Positions 8,601 to 15,812 of a stretch of DNA of 64,000 nucleotides are shown one piece after another. The notes beneath the pieces are model-generated. The model worked only from the letters and a program-made list of their open reading frames with translations, did not search any database and was not told the DNA's origin. Origin of the DNA: Eubacterium maltosivorans (GTDB lineage: Bacteria > Bacillota > Clostridia > Eubacteriales > Eubacteriaceae); NCBI RefSeq assembly GCF_002441855.2, contig NZ_CP029487.1:1612001-1676000 (forward strand), in the 5' to 3' direction. A program made the translations under genes and the position numbers. The stretch's first letter is position 1, and each line of letters starts with the position of its first letter.

Positions 8601-9141
8601 TAAGGTCGGCAGCTTGGTTGATGGAATTGTTTAAAGACCACTGGTATCCACTGAGGTCGGCAGCGTAGGCGGTACCGCCGGTATTGTCCGCTGCCGTGGC
8701 ATCTGTGGTCTCTGCAGCGCCCTCGAAGGCAGTTTCATGGTAGATGTAATTGGGCTCGGCCAGGGTAACGGCCGGGTTGTCCTGGAGACTGCCGATGAGT
8801 TCCTCAGTGCTGCTGCCGTCCTGGGCGGTGATAAGCACTAGCTCCTGCCCGGCGCCCGCGTCTGCGGAGCGCAGGCCGTAGGTCTGAGGTTCGGCGGTGT
8901 TCTCAAAGGTCATGAGGTCCTCGGCCGCAAAGGCCGGGGATGTGCTTCGGCCCAGGGCGCTGCGGCTGTTTAAGGCCGCGGCCCCTCCCTCGATCAGCAC
9001 AATGGCCTGACCATCGGCATAGTCCTCTCCGGCCACGCCTTTAATCTCAGTGCTGCTGTCCTCCTGGGCCAGGGCTGGGGCTGGCTGGACAGAAATCAAC
9101 AGGGACAGGCTCAACAACAGAGCCAGCAGTTTTTTCTTCAT
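5635..9141 (-). CDS. Surface subtilisin-type (S8) protease 1
   Basis: The protein has 1168 residues. It has a signal peptide (1-25), an I9-like propeptide ending near SLQDNPAVTLAEPNY (about 118-132), and an S8 catalytic domain with Asp197 (VAVLDSGIDDTHPDL), His250 (NTHGVHCAG), the oxyanion-type NNSWGG/ASGNS block and Ser613 (MSGTSMAAP). About 200 residues are inserted between ASGNS and the Ser, probably a jelly-roll domain. An IPT/TIG-like domain (about 675-745) and Kelch-like propeller repeats (about 790-1090) follow. After a Pro/Asp/Lys linker the protein ends in NAATGV, a hydrophobic segment and a basic tail. AGAGGAG precedes the ATG. It is likely secreted and anchored to the cell surface; the natural substrate is unknown. 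LytTR-type site B controls it. Confidence 0.9.
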   Translation of the reverse strand: MKKKLLALLLSLSLLISVQPAPALAQEDSSTEIKGVAGEDYADGQAIVLIEGGAAALNSRSALGRSTSPAFAAEDLMTFENTAEPQTYGLRSADAGAGQELVLITAQDGSSTEELIGSLQDNPAVTLAEPNYIYHETAFEGAAETTDATAADNTGGTAYAADLSGYQWSLNNSINQAADLNVPSGLTGEGVVVAVLDSGIDDTHPDLHSQMWDEGLNYPALTAMGGGKYGINVCHTSEDTTDTNPEVNTHGVHCAGIIGAAWDQQGIDGVAGGMKLMALRHSDDGGSSYTSDSLKAYEYMSRAVDAGVNLRAVNNSWGGTYYGEALRLAVDALGQKGVLSIFASGNSAQDADNVSGTSLGFNRIPYAINVNAMNAYGEVSFFSNYGQRGTDIYAPGVQVLSTIITGQAEYNALLARDNRLYTGFETAASATDKADVPDSKGQSLSFYTYDAAKPNKMGEKLTPAEGSSLTDYRTVYGSRALSVSTGEKEAWSSIISAPITLDNPGDGLSLSFTGNGPDADSLISASIRTADGTVYPLQATCNVGWQNTDKNYVLIGRDDWINYSASLKTEWLTDSFQLIFDVVSYAADNDSVVLDAVGIGSEKLAYTNMSGTSMAAPAVTGSVALLSAAHPTEDAATIAARVVGGANRQLDADMDAKCLSGGALDVAKASTDPDPALGQITQDGSALTLDGHFFGSNQGSVAVAGANATITSWSDTQIKVTLDGDIPEGISEVRVTRADKAWGRNYKALSSKSESQYESLALPDSGTPGYEGSYFQLLGTATSAMTATGQKLYLALGDIDYESVLVENDRAKCATELWSYDTQAGSWERLADLPETAYNLQNLCAWQGKLYLTSIHKEKGQEKERGRQYLWCYDPSTGGWTRGPELTEDYTYGASLINYKNQLVLAGGYTQDTMAKTLLALDPETGKTTALDVPLPYDEETMAEGTCAYEPSIAVCGQNRDQLVIGSYSYLVRDMSSTSTSKSPWYYDGQSWIKSQLPENMGAPQSTAALGGLKSGALITGFNTGGSGSAGYRDTLRLAADGSAVFLEEPVSAFALTHVRGLAYQGSYYVMASSPEVPGGLVFKRMAADTSDADEPAKPDEPVVPDKPVTPDTSGSDTSADGAGQSAKARNAATGVVDGSAGAATAGLMLAAVLMAMGLYHHRKSLKD

Positions 9142-9174
9142 GTTATTCTCCTCTCGCGATTCATTGCTTTTTCT

Positions 9175-9240
9175 ATTATATCATAGTTTTTACTTCTTAT
9201 TGTTACCGCTCGCATAAAACATTGACCGTTCGTCACAAAC
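9175..9240 (-). promoter_or_regulatory. LytTR-type double half-site B and -10 of S8 protease 1
   Basis: Minus-strand half-sites GACGAACGGTC (distal) and ATGCGAGCGGTA (proximal) end 20 bp apart (9226 and 9206). TATAAT is at 9180-9175, 26 bp from the proximal site, and no -35 is recognisable. The ATG lies 65 bp from the proximal site. Confidence 0.75.
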
Positions 9241-9247
9241 TTATAAT

Positions 9248-9277
9248 AAAAAAGCCCCGCGCGTACTGCGCGAGGCT
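9248..9277 (-). terminator. Terminator downstream of S8 protease 2
   Basis: AGCCTCGCGC/GCGCGGGGCT stem followed by TTTTTTATT on the minus strand. It is the second of two hairpins after the gene and lies just beyond promoter site B, so it also insulates the next gene. Confidence 0.8.
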
Positions 9278-9298
9278 CGAAAGAACGATGATAATAAT

Positions 9299-9324
9299 AC
9301 GGAACCACAAGGGCGTGGTTCCGT
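9299..9324 (-). terminator. Hairpin immediately after S8 protease 2
   Basis: Perfect 10-bp stem ACGGAACCAC/GTGGTTCCGT with a 6-nt loop and no strong T run. It is probably an mRNA 3' stabiliser or weak terminator ahead of the hairpin at 9248-9277. Confidence 0.55.
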
Positions 9325-9346
9325 ACAGGGTCTTTTTAACAATGAA

Positions 9347-12300
9347 CTACCCGTTTTTCCGTTTCCGATAGAGCGCGAAGCCCCCGCCTGCCACGATCAG
9401 CAGTACAGCCGCCATGACGAGGGTTTTGCCTGCGGTGGTTTCAAAGATACCGGTACCCGCGTTTTTGCCGCTGGTTGTGGTGGTGTCTGTGTCAGCGGGC
9501 TGTGTGGTCGGGGTTGGGTTGACGCTGGGCTGTGGTTCCGGGGTCGGGGTCGGTGGTACGGGCTTGTCGCTGCCCGGGTCGGCAGTAGGGCCGGTGTAGT
9601 CTACATCAGTAGCCCGGAATATCAAGGGCGCGCTCGTTTTTCCAGTGTAGCTGAGCACATAGAATTTGCCGCCGCTGGCCGCGCCTATGTTGCGGGTGGT
9701 CTTGGACTGGCTGTAAAGCCGGCTTTCGTCAGCGCTCCAGACGTCGCCCTTAAGGCTCCAGGTATCCCGCATATTGTCCTTATCCAGGTCTGCAATCGGA
9801 CCCACGGCCATCATACCGCCGTTGACCGCGGTATAGGCTGTGTCCAGGGTCTGCATTGGGTCCAGGCTTTCCATGCCCAGGAGGTTGTCATTATGGCGCT
9901 CCCATTTGCCGCCGTTGTAGCTCAGGGTGTTGGTGTAAACCGTATGGCTGGCGTTGGCCGCGCCGCTGTTGCCGCCGGTCACCATGAGGGTGCTGCCTGA
10001 GGCGGTGACGGTTGCTCCGCTGCGCCCTTCGAGCATATCCGCAAGGCTGCCTGTGGTCTTGCCAGTGCTGGGGTCAATCATTTTTACGGATGCCCGGGCG
10101 CTGCTGCTGACGGTGGCTCCGGTATCATCCTTAACCATATCGTCGCCACCCACGGCCAGAAGCTGGTCCTTATAGACCACCAGCCGCTCGGTACCGCTAA
10201 AGCCCTCTGCGTTCACGCTGGTCCAGCTGCCATCTGCCGGATCATAGGTTCCGATTTTAGGCGTGAGCTCGGTGCCCTCCGCATTTAGCTCGGTGTACAA
10301 CAGATAAAATTTGGTCTTGCCGCCGGTCAGCGAATAGTAGTCCTTTGACGGCATGGGCAGGATCTTCTCGGGCAGGGCCGCCTTGCTCCAGGTATCGGTT
10401 TTTATATCATAGACTGAGAAATAGGGTGTTCCCAGACCCCCGTCGCCTTCCATCTGATAACCCACATAGGCCAGATGGCTGTCGGTGGCGCCCATGGTCA
10501 TGGGGAGCAGATCGGCTGAGGTGATGGGATAGCCCCCGTATTCCCCAAAGCTAATGGCCGGCGCACTCAGGCTGTCGTAGCCCCTGGTAGCCAGACCCAC
10601 CTCGAAGAAATCACGGCCATAGTCCTTACCCCCTGGTTTCACGACAATTTCCTGTTTTCCGCTAATGCCTGCGGGCAGGGTGAAGGTGATGGTGTTATCG
10701 GCCCAGCTGGTGACGTCGGCTGTCTGGCCACCCACGGTAAGGGATCCCTGGGTTCCAAAGAAGTAGCCGCTCAGCGTGGCTTGGCCGTTTTCATTGATTT
10801 CCAGATCGTTGAGCACAGGCACGCACTGGTTTTCATCAAAGGCGGCCGCAGCGTCAATAAAGCCGCCGGACACAGATTTATCCGCCAGATCCTTTTGCTC
10901 TTTGCGGTTAACCCCGCCCTTGATACGGGCGCAGATTTCAGCCGCGTGTTCGGCTTTGGTTGTCTGGCTGTTAAAGGTTTCTGACAGCAGCGCGGCCAGT
11001 CCGGTGACCACCGGGGTGGCCATGGAGGTGCCGTCTGAATAAAAATAATCGGAGGCTTTTTTGCCAAATCCCAGATCGTCTAGGCGGAAGGCGGCAGCAT
11101 TGCCTGTCTTGCCGCTCATGACACCCAAGGTCCCATTTCCTGCTGGCCTTGGCACCAGGCGCAGGGCCACGGTGTCTTTTTCGCTATCATTTACATATTG
11201 TCCAAAATCGGGCAGATTGATCTCCTGGGTGGACTGCACCCAGCTATGGTCGTACAGGCGCAGACGGGCCGGCATGTAGCTGGGGCTGCCGCTGGCGTCC
11301 TGGCCGATGATCTGGGTAGAATTGATGTCAGTCCACTGGCCCTCGGCGTTCTGGTACTGGATCAGGAAGGTCTCGCCGTACATGGCGTTGTCACACCCGC
11401 CCTGGAAGGCGAGGTGAAAATTCTCAGCAGTATTGATGTCTTTCAAATCTTTCCGGTCAAAGGTCAGCTCAATGGCAAAGCTCTGGCCGTTTTCAATGCT
11501 GTCCAGCGGCAGGGCAAGGCTTTTAGCACTGTTGTAGCCCAGCGCTGTGGTTGCTTTGGCGGTCTCCACCTCTTTGCCCGCAGCGTCCAGAAGGCGCATG
11601 CCCACCTTCGGGGCGCCACTTTCAAAATCCTCATAGAAATAACTGTCCGCATCGGCCTGAATCTGCGGCAGATACTGGACAGGCATGGTATGAGTATAGA
11701 AGGGGTGCGCGTCATCCTCATAGGTGGTGACAGTGGACAGAATCTGGCTTCCAGGCGAAAAGACGTCCACAGATTCCTGACCCCAGCAGGAGAACCCGCT
11801 GCGGTAGCCCTGGCTGTCCATGGCGCCCACTGTTACCACGTAGGGGCTGTCCACAATGCCGCTGGTATTGAGGTCGTTATTGACATTGGAATTGCCCGCC
11901 GCAAAGCAGGAGACCACGCCGTATTCCTGGCCAATGGCCGTGGCGGCAGTGGAGACTGAGCGCAGCTGTGCGCCGTCATAATTGGAGGGTCCCCAGGAGT
12001 TATTGACCGCCACCACGTTTACGCCGGCTTTGGCCGCGGCCTGGATGTAAGCGTAGCCCTGAATGGCGCTGGAGACGGTGCCGGCTCCGCTGTTGCCCAG
12101 AAACCGTACGGCCATGATCTGCACGTTAGGGCTCACGCCGGCAACACTGTCTTCATCAGCCTGTACATCGTTGTTCCACTCCGCGCCGATAATGCCCGCG
12201 CAGTGGGTGCCGTGGCCGATGTCTGTATCCATGGGGTCACTCTTGTCCTTCTCGCCATTGACGTCGCCCAGAACATTGTAGCCATATTGGCCGCCGCCCA

Positions 12301-12964
12301 TTTTTGTAAGCGTGTCATAGTTCAGGCCATCGTCCCACATAATATTCTTTAAATCCGGGTGTTCGTAATCCACGCCGCTGTCCAGTACGGCCACTACGGG
12401 CTTATCACTGGAAGTAGTATACTGTTTCCAGGCTTCCACCGCGTTAATATCCACCGCGGGGTTGACTGCGGCTGTTGGATCGCCGCTGTTCATCTTATTG
12501 TCCAGGGCCCACTGGTACGGATAGCCTTTATCGGTTGGCTCTCCCACGCCGTAGGGCTCTACGTAATAGTTGGGCTCTGCAAATGCCACGTTGGGGTTGT
12601 TTTGCAGAGCGGCGATGAGGCTCTCGGTGTCCTGATCACTCTTGACCAGCACCAGGCTCTTGCCCGTATCCGCCGCTGCGCTGCGCAGCAGTCTGCTGGC
12701 TTCATCCGGTATGGCTGCCGTGTCCTCCACGGTCATCAGCTCCTCGGTCTCGTAGGCCGGTGCAGCGCTTCGGCCAAGGCCGTTGGTATTGTTGAGGGCT
12801 GCCGCGCCGCCGTTCACATAGACAACGGCCTCGCCGGGGACATAGTCCACCCCGGGAGTGCCGAGACTGGCGGCTGCGTCATTTTCCTGGGCCAGTGCCG
12901 AAGCTGGCACGGCGGACAGGATCAGTGCCAGGCTTAAAGCGATGGCTAAAATTCTTTTTTTCAC
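9347..12964 (-). CDS. Surface subtilisin-type (S8) protease 2
   Basis: This 1205-residue paralog of S8 protease 1 has a signal peptide (1-25), a propeptide ending with NPNVAFAEPNYYVEP (about 123-137) and a catalytic triad of Asp195 (VAVLDSGVDYEHPDL), His251 (GHGTHCAG) and Ser647 (SDGTSMATP). A long insertion sits between AAGNS and the Ser. An IPT-like domain (about 720-790) and a propeller-like region (about 800-1120) follow, then a PTPTPEPQP linker, NAGTGI, a hydrophobic segment and YRKRKNG. The start is a GTG at 12964 with AGAGGAG upstream. It is probably an exported, wall- or membrane-anchored endopeptidase. It is regulated from site C. Confidence 0.9.
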   Translation of the reverse strand: MKKRILAIALSLALILSAVPASALAQENDAAASLGTPGVDYVPGEAVVYVNGGAAALNNTNGLGRSAAPAYETEELMTVEDTAAIPDEASRLLRSAAADTGKSLVLVKSDQDTESLIAALQNNPNVAFAEPNYYVEPYGVGEPTDKGYPYQWALDNKMNSGDPTAAVNPAVDINAVEAWKQYTTSSDKPVVAVLDSGVDYEHPDLKNIMWDDGLNYDTLTKMGGGQYGYNVLGDVNGEKDKSDPMDTDIGHGTHCAGIIGAEWNNDVQADEDSVAGVSPNVQIMAVRFLGNSGAGTVSSAIQGYAYIQAAAKAGVNVVAVNNSWGPSNYDGAQLRSVSTAATAIGQEYGVVSCFAAGNSNVNNDLNTSGIVDSPYVVTVGAMDSQGYRSGFSCWGQESVDVFSPGSQILSTVTTYEDDAHPFYTHTMPVQYLPQIQADADSYFYEDFESGAPKVGMRLLDAAGKEVETAKATTALGYNSAKSLALPLDSIENGQSFAIELTFDRKDLKDINTAENFHLAFQGGCDNAMYGETFLIQYQNAEGQWTDINSTQIIGQDASGSPSYMPARLRLYDHSWVQSTQEINLPDFGQYVNDSEKDTVALRLVPRPAGNGTLGVMSGKTGNAAAFRLDDLGFGKKASDYFYSDGTSMATPVVTGLAALLSETFNSQTTKAEHAAEICARIKGGVNRKEQKDLADKSVSGGFIDAAAAFDENQCVPVLNDLEINENGQATLSGYFFGTQGSLTVGGQTADVTSWADNTITFTLPAGISGKQEIVVKPGGKDYGRDFFEVGLATRGYDSLSAPAISFGEYGGYPITSADLLPMTMGATDSHLAYVGYQMEGDGGLGTPYFSVYDIKTDTWSKAALPEKILPMPSKDYYSLTGGKTKFYLLYTELNAEGTELTPKIGTYDPADGSWTSVNAEGFSGTERLVVYKDQLLAVGGDDMVKDDTGATVSSSARASVKMIDPSTGKTTGSLADMLEGRSGATVTASGSTLMVTGGNSGAANASHTVYTNTLSYNGGKWERHNDNLLGMESLDPMQTLDTAYTAVNGGMMAVGPIADLDKDNMRDTWSLKGDVWSADESRLYSQSKTTRNIGAASGGKFYVLSYTGKTSAPLIFRATDVDYTGPTADPGSDKPVPPTPTPEPQPSVNPTPTTQPADTDTTTTSGKNAGTGIFETTAGKTLVMAAVLLIVAGGGFALYRKRKNG

Positions 12965-12998
12965 GTTTTTCTCCTCTCGTCTTTTATCACTACATTTT

Positions 12999-13065
12999 AT
13001 TATAACACAGAACCGGCCTGCCTTTGCATGCCGTTTACATAATATTTTGACCGTTCGTCATATTT
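12999..13065 (-). promoter_or_regulatory. LytTR-type double half-site C and -10 of S8 protease 2
   Basis: Minus-strand half-sites ATGACGAACGGTC and TTATGTAAACGGC end at 13051 and 13031, 20 bp apart. TATAAT is at 13004-12999, 27 bp from the proximal site, without a good -35. Confidence 0.75.
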
Positions 13066-13084
13066 TATCTTTATTCATTGGTGG

Positions 13085-13531
13085 CTACTGCTGCTCTGTC
13101 ACCGGGCCTCTGACCAGTTTTCCCTCAAAGGCCTTTTCTGTCCGGCCCTCCTGTTTTTCGTTCTCGTATAGATAGAGGGTGTCGCCGTCAATTTCATACT
13201 GGCGCGCCATGCTGTTTTCTCCGCCCAGGTTCATCAGAGTTTCACCTTCGATACCGCCGCTCGCAAAGCCAGTGATCTCAAAGGTTATCCGGTCTCCGTT
13301 CACGGTATACCTGCCGCTGACTGTGGTGATAATATCCCTTGATTTTGCGGATACCACGCGCTCCTCAAAGGTTCCGTCGCCATTAAAGGTCAGCTGGTAG
13401 GCGCCCTGATCGGTTCCATCTGCTGGCTGCTCATGCCAGGAGCCTTCAAGGCTCGCCTGTGCGCCTGTGCTGCAGGCTGTCACAGCCAGGCACAGGGCCA
13501 GAGCCATCAGAGTAAGCATTATTTTTTTCAT
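13085..13531 (-). CDS. Small lipocalin-like lipoprotein of the LytTR operon
   Basis: The 148-residue protein has a lipoprotein signal peptide with the lipobox AVTAC (Cys at about 20). A beta-rich domain follows (GSWHEQ, QLTFNGDGTFEER, GRYTVNGDRITFEI, QYEIDGDTLYLYEN) that resembles DUF5640/lipocalin-like proteins of Firmicutes. I chose the ATG at 13531 because AGGAGGT precedes it; the gene starts 4 nt after the kinase stop codon. It is the third gene of the regulator-kinase operon, so it may sense or buffer a signal at the membrane. No terminator is obvious before site C. Confidence 0.75.
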   Translation of the reverse strand: MKKIMLTLMALALCLAVTACSTGAQASLEGSWHEQPADGTDQGAYQLTFNGDGTFEERVVSAKSRDIITTVSGRYTVNGDRITFEITGFASGGIEGETLMNLGGENSMARQYEIDGDTLYLYENEKQEGRTEKAFEGKLVRGPVTEQQ

Positions 13532-13535
13532 CGGT

Positions 13536-14945
13536 TTACCTCCTGTTTTCTTCTTCATTTAAATTTGAGCCAATCATACTGATCTTCGTCATAAACACAC
13601 CGTCCTTGCAGCGGTATTCAATATAACCGCCGTGGGCGTCCACAATGCGCTGTACGCTGGACAGGCCCAGACCTCTGCGGCCGCCACCTCCTTTTTCACC
13701 CAGCCCGGCAGTTGTCAGCTCACCCCGAGCGTCCGCTGCCGAGGTGGTGTTTTTTAGGACTACCACCACAGAATTGCCAATCCGGCCCACCCGAAGATCA
13801 ATCATCCTGCGCTCCGGCGCCACAGACTGGCAGGCATTATAAGCGTTTTCCAGAATATTGGAGAAAAGGACCGTTAAATCCACCGGACCGACGCCCGGAC
13901 GCTCCTCCAGCTGGGCCCTGGCCGTAAGGGTAATCCCGCTCTCACGGCATTTGCCATAATAGTACTGGTAGATGGTATTCAAAATATAATTGTCCGAAAC
14001 CGGAGCCGATGTCTCGGATTGCACACGCGCGTCGTAGGCAGCGATATAGGCCTGAATGGCTGTGGTATCTCCCTTTTCCGCCATCTCTCCGATGAGCCGC
14101 AAATGGTGGCGCACATCGTGCCGGATCATGCGGGTGTTCTCAATGCTGGCGGTAATATTTCGGTAGTTAAGCTCCTCAAGCTCGATCTGGTGCTCAAGCT
14201 GCCGGGCCTTCTCCTCTGTTTCCCGGCTTTTGTTCATCTGGCGGGCTGTAAAGAAAAAAATGCCAAAGGAGCCAAACACGCACAGGGTCAGGCTGTAAAA
14301 GACAAAGACCACTGTGTCAAAATCAAAGGTTACCTGAGTATAGCTGGCACCGTAAAGCAGCAGCATCACAATGATGGTCAGGCACAGGTAACGGCTGGTT
14401 TTGATATCCATCACCCGCAGCACCGGGCAGACCATCCTGCGCATAAACAGGACCAGCGGCGGCAGGGTCACGATTTCGACCAGCAGGATAATATAGAAGG
14501 AGCCGCCCTGAAGCATGACGCCGGCCTCCCTGGCGCTGTTCCAGAAGCCGAAGGCTTCGTATCTCACCAGAAAGGCGTTGGCGCAGGAGGCCACAAAAAC
14601 CGCGTAGGCAAAGCCCATTGAAAAAACCAGCAGCTTTTTGACCAAAGTGCTGCGCACGCAGAACAGAAACAGCAGAAAGCACAAAAGCAGAAAAATGTAA
14701 AAGATCATGCTGTTCCCGTTAAAGGCGGCCTCGGCATCCTGGCTGTGAAGCCGCTCGTTAAAGGCCCAGGCCAGGGTTTGCAGGATTGAGAGCATAAGCA
14801 TAACGATAAGGTTCAGGCCTGCCATCCTTCCTGCCGGCAGGCGGTAATCCCGCGGGTCAAAGGCCAGATAGCACAGGGCCGCAACGGGCGCCACCTGCAG
14901 CCAGAACCCCAGAAAATACCGGATAAAAATATTGGATTCCAGCAA
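13536..14945 (-). CDS. AgrC-like sensor histidine kinase (GHKL/HPK10 type)
   Basis: The 469-residue protein has about six hydrophobic segments (about 5-25, 42-60, 80-98, 108-125, 150-168, 185-235), a coiled linker, and a DHp helix with His276 in RHDVRHHL. The GHKL ATPase domain shows the N-box SNILENAYNAC and the G-box GRRGLGLSSV. This is the peptide-sensing AgrC/ComD layout that pairs with LytTR regulators. The kinase starts 5 nt after the regulator stop codon. No autoinducer-peptide gene is visible between the kinase and its neighbours, so the signal may be another kind of ligand. Confidence 0.9.
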   Translation of the reverse strand: MLESNIFIRYFLGFWLQVAPVAALCYLAFDPRDYRLPAGRMAGLNLIVMLMLSILQTLAWAFNERLHSQDAEAAFNGNSMIFYIFLLLCFLLFLFCVRSTLVKKLLVFSMGFAYAVFVASCANAFLVRYEAFGFWNSAREAGVMLQGGSFYIILLVEIVTLPPLVLFMRRMVCPVLRVMDIKTSRYLCLTIIVMLLLYGASYTQVTFDFDTVVFVFYSLTLCVFGSFGIFFFTARQMNKSRETEEKARQLEHQIELEELNYRNITASIENTRMIRHDVRHHLRLIGEMAEKGDTTAIQAYIAAYDARVQSETSAPVSDNYILNTIYQYYYGKCRESGITLTARAQLEERPGVGPVDLTVLFSNILENAYNACQSVAPERRMIDLRVGRIGNSVVVVLKNTTSAADARGELTTAGLGEKGGGGRRGLGLSSVQRIVDAHGGYIEYRCKDGVFMTKISMIGSNLNEEENRR

Positions 14946-14950
14946 AGGCG

Positions 14951-15667
14951 TTATCTCCCTTCAATTTTTGAAAACTGATAATCAAAATATTTTTTTCGGA
15001 TAGCGGCTTTATCCTTGCGGCTGAGGCTGTACTCCTCGCCGTTTTTCAGGGTGCAGCAGCCTGTGTCCATGGTCTCAATATAATCCATGCTGGTAATCAG
15101 CCCCTTGCGGAGCCTGAGAAACCATTCCGGCGACAGCTGCTTTTCAATCTCCTTCAGGGGATAATAGACACTGACCACGCCATTATCGGTGTAAAAGCTG
15201 GTCTCGTTACCCGTGGTTTTGATATAAAGAATACTGCTCTCCTTGATTTTCAGTTCCTCCCGCCGCCATTTAACCTGAATGAATTTCTCCACACTGTTGT
15301 ATTTTTGCAGATATTTCTCGAAGGTACGCCTGATCCGATCGGGCGTTGGCGGTTTTAATACATAGTCTAAGGCCTCCACGTCGTAGGACTCCACAGCAAA
15401 TTCGTTGGAGCCGGTCAGGAAAACGATCTGAGCCTGACGGCTCTTCTCCCGGATCGCCCGAGCAATATGCAGGCCGGATTCCTCTCCCATAAAAATATCA
15501 ATAAAGGCCAGATCTGGCACGTTATTCTCAAGATAGCCAAGACAGCTCTCAACCTCTTGAAAACAGTGCAGCTTCACGGGAGTCTGGTAATCCTCCGTGG
15601 CTTCCTGGATGCAACGCTTTGCCTCCTCCAGTTCCAGCTGGTTGTCCTCGCACAGCAAAATTTTCAT
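14951..15667 (-). CDS. LytTR-family response regulator 1
   Basis: The 238-residue protein has a receiver domain (1-120; acidic pair E7-D8, phosphoacceptor D57 in AFIDIFM, switch Thr and Lys in FLTGSN and YVLKPP). The C-terminal LytTR DNA-binding domain (about 140-235) includes IKESSILYIKTTGN and PEWFLRLRKGLITSMDYIE. LytTR domains bind direct repeats about 20-22 bp apart, matching the AACGG half-sites in this window. It is the first gene of a three-gene operon. Its own upstream region has a TATAAT box (15705-15700) and no AACGG site, so it does not look self-activated. Confidence 0.9.
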   Translation of the reverse strand: MKILLCEDNQLELEEAKRCIQEATEDYQTPVKLHCFQEVESCLGYLENNVPDLAFIDIFMGEESGLHIARAIREKSRQAQIVFLTGSNEFAVESYDVEALDYVLKPPTPDRIRRTFEKYLQKYNSVEKFIQVKWRREELKIKESSILYIKTTGNETSFYTDNGVVSVYYPLKEIEKQLSPEWFLRLRKGLITSMDYIETMDTGCCTLKNGEEYSLSRKDKAAIRKKYFDYQFSKIEGR

Positions 15668-15753
15668 CAGTCATTTCTCCATTTTTATTGATTAAGGCCA
15701 TTATAACAGATCTTTGTTTATTTAACAGCATTTTTAGATTTCTGTATGCAACT

Positions 15754-15788
15754 AAAAAAGACAGATGCGTCCCGCGCATCTGTCTTTT
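15754..15788. terminator. Terminator after the C1 protease gene
   Basis: AAAAGACAGATGCG/CGCATCTGTCTTTT hairpin, T run on both strands. It separates the C1 protease gene from the LytTR regulator operon promoter. Confidence 0.85.
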
Positions 15789-15812
15789 AAATGATAAATT
15801 TACTCGAGCGGC

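Noticed and set aside
13536-15667. A complete agr-type quorum-sensing locus.
   Set aside because: The kinase and regulator fit, but neither an AgrB-like membrane protease nor an AgrD-like peptide gene was found around them; the CPBP protein at 4.8 kb is a different family.
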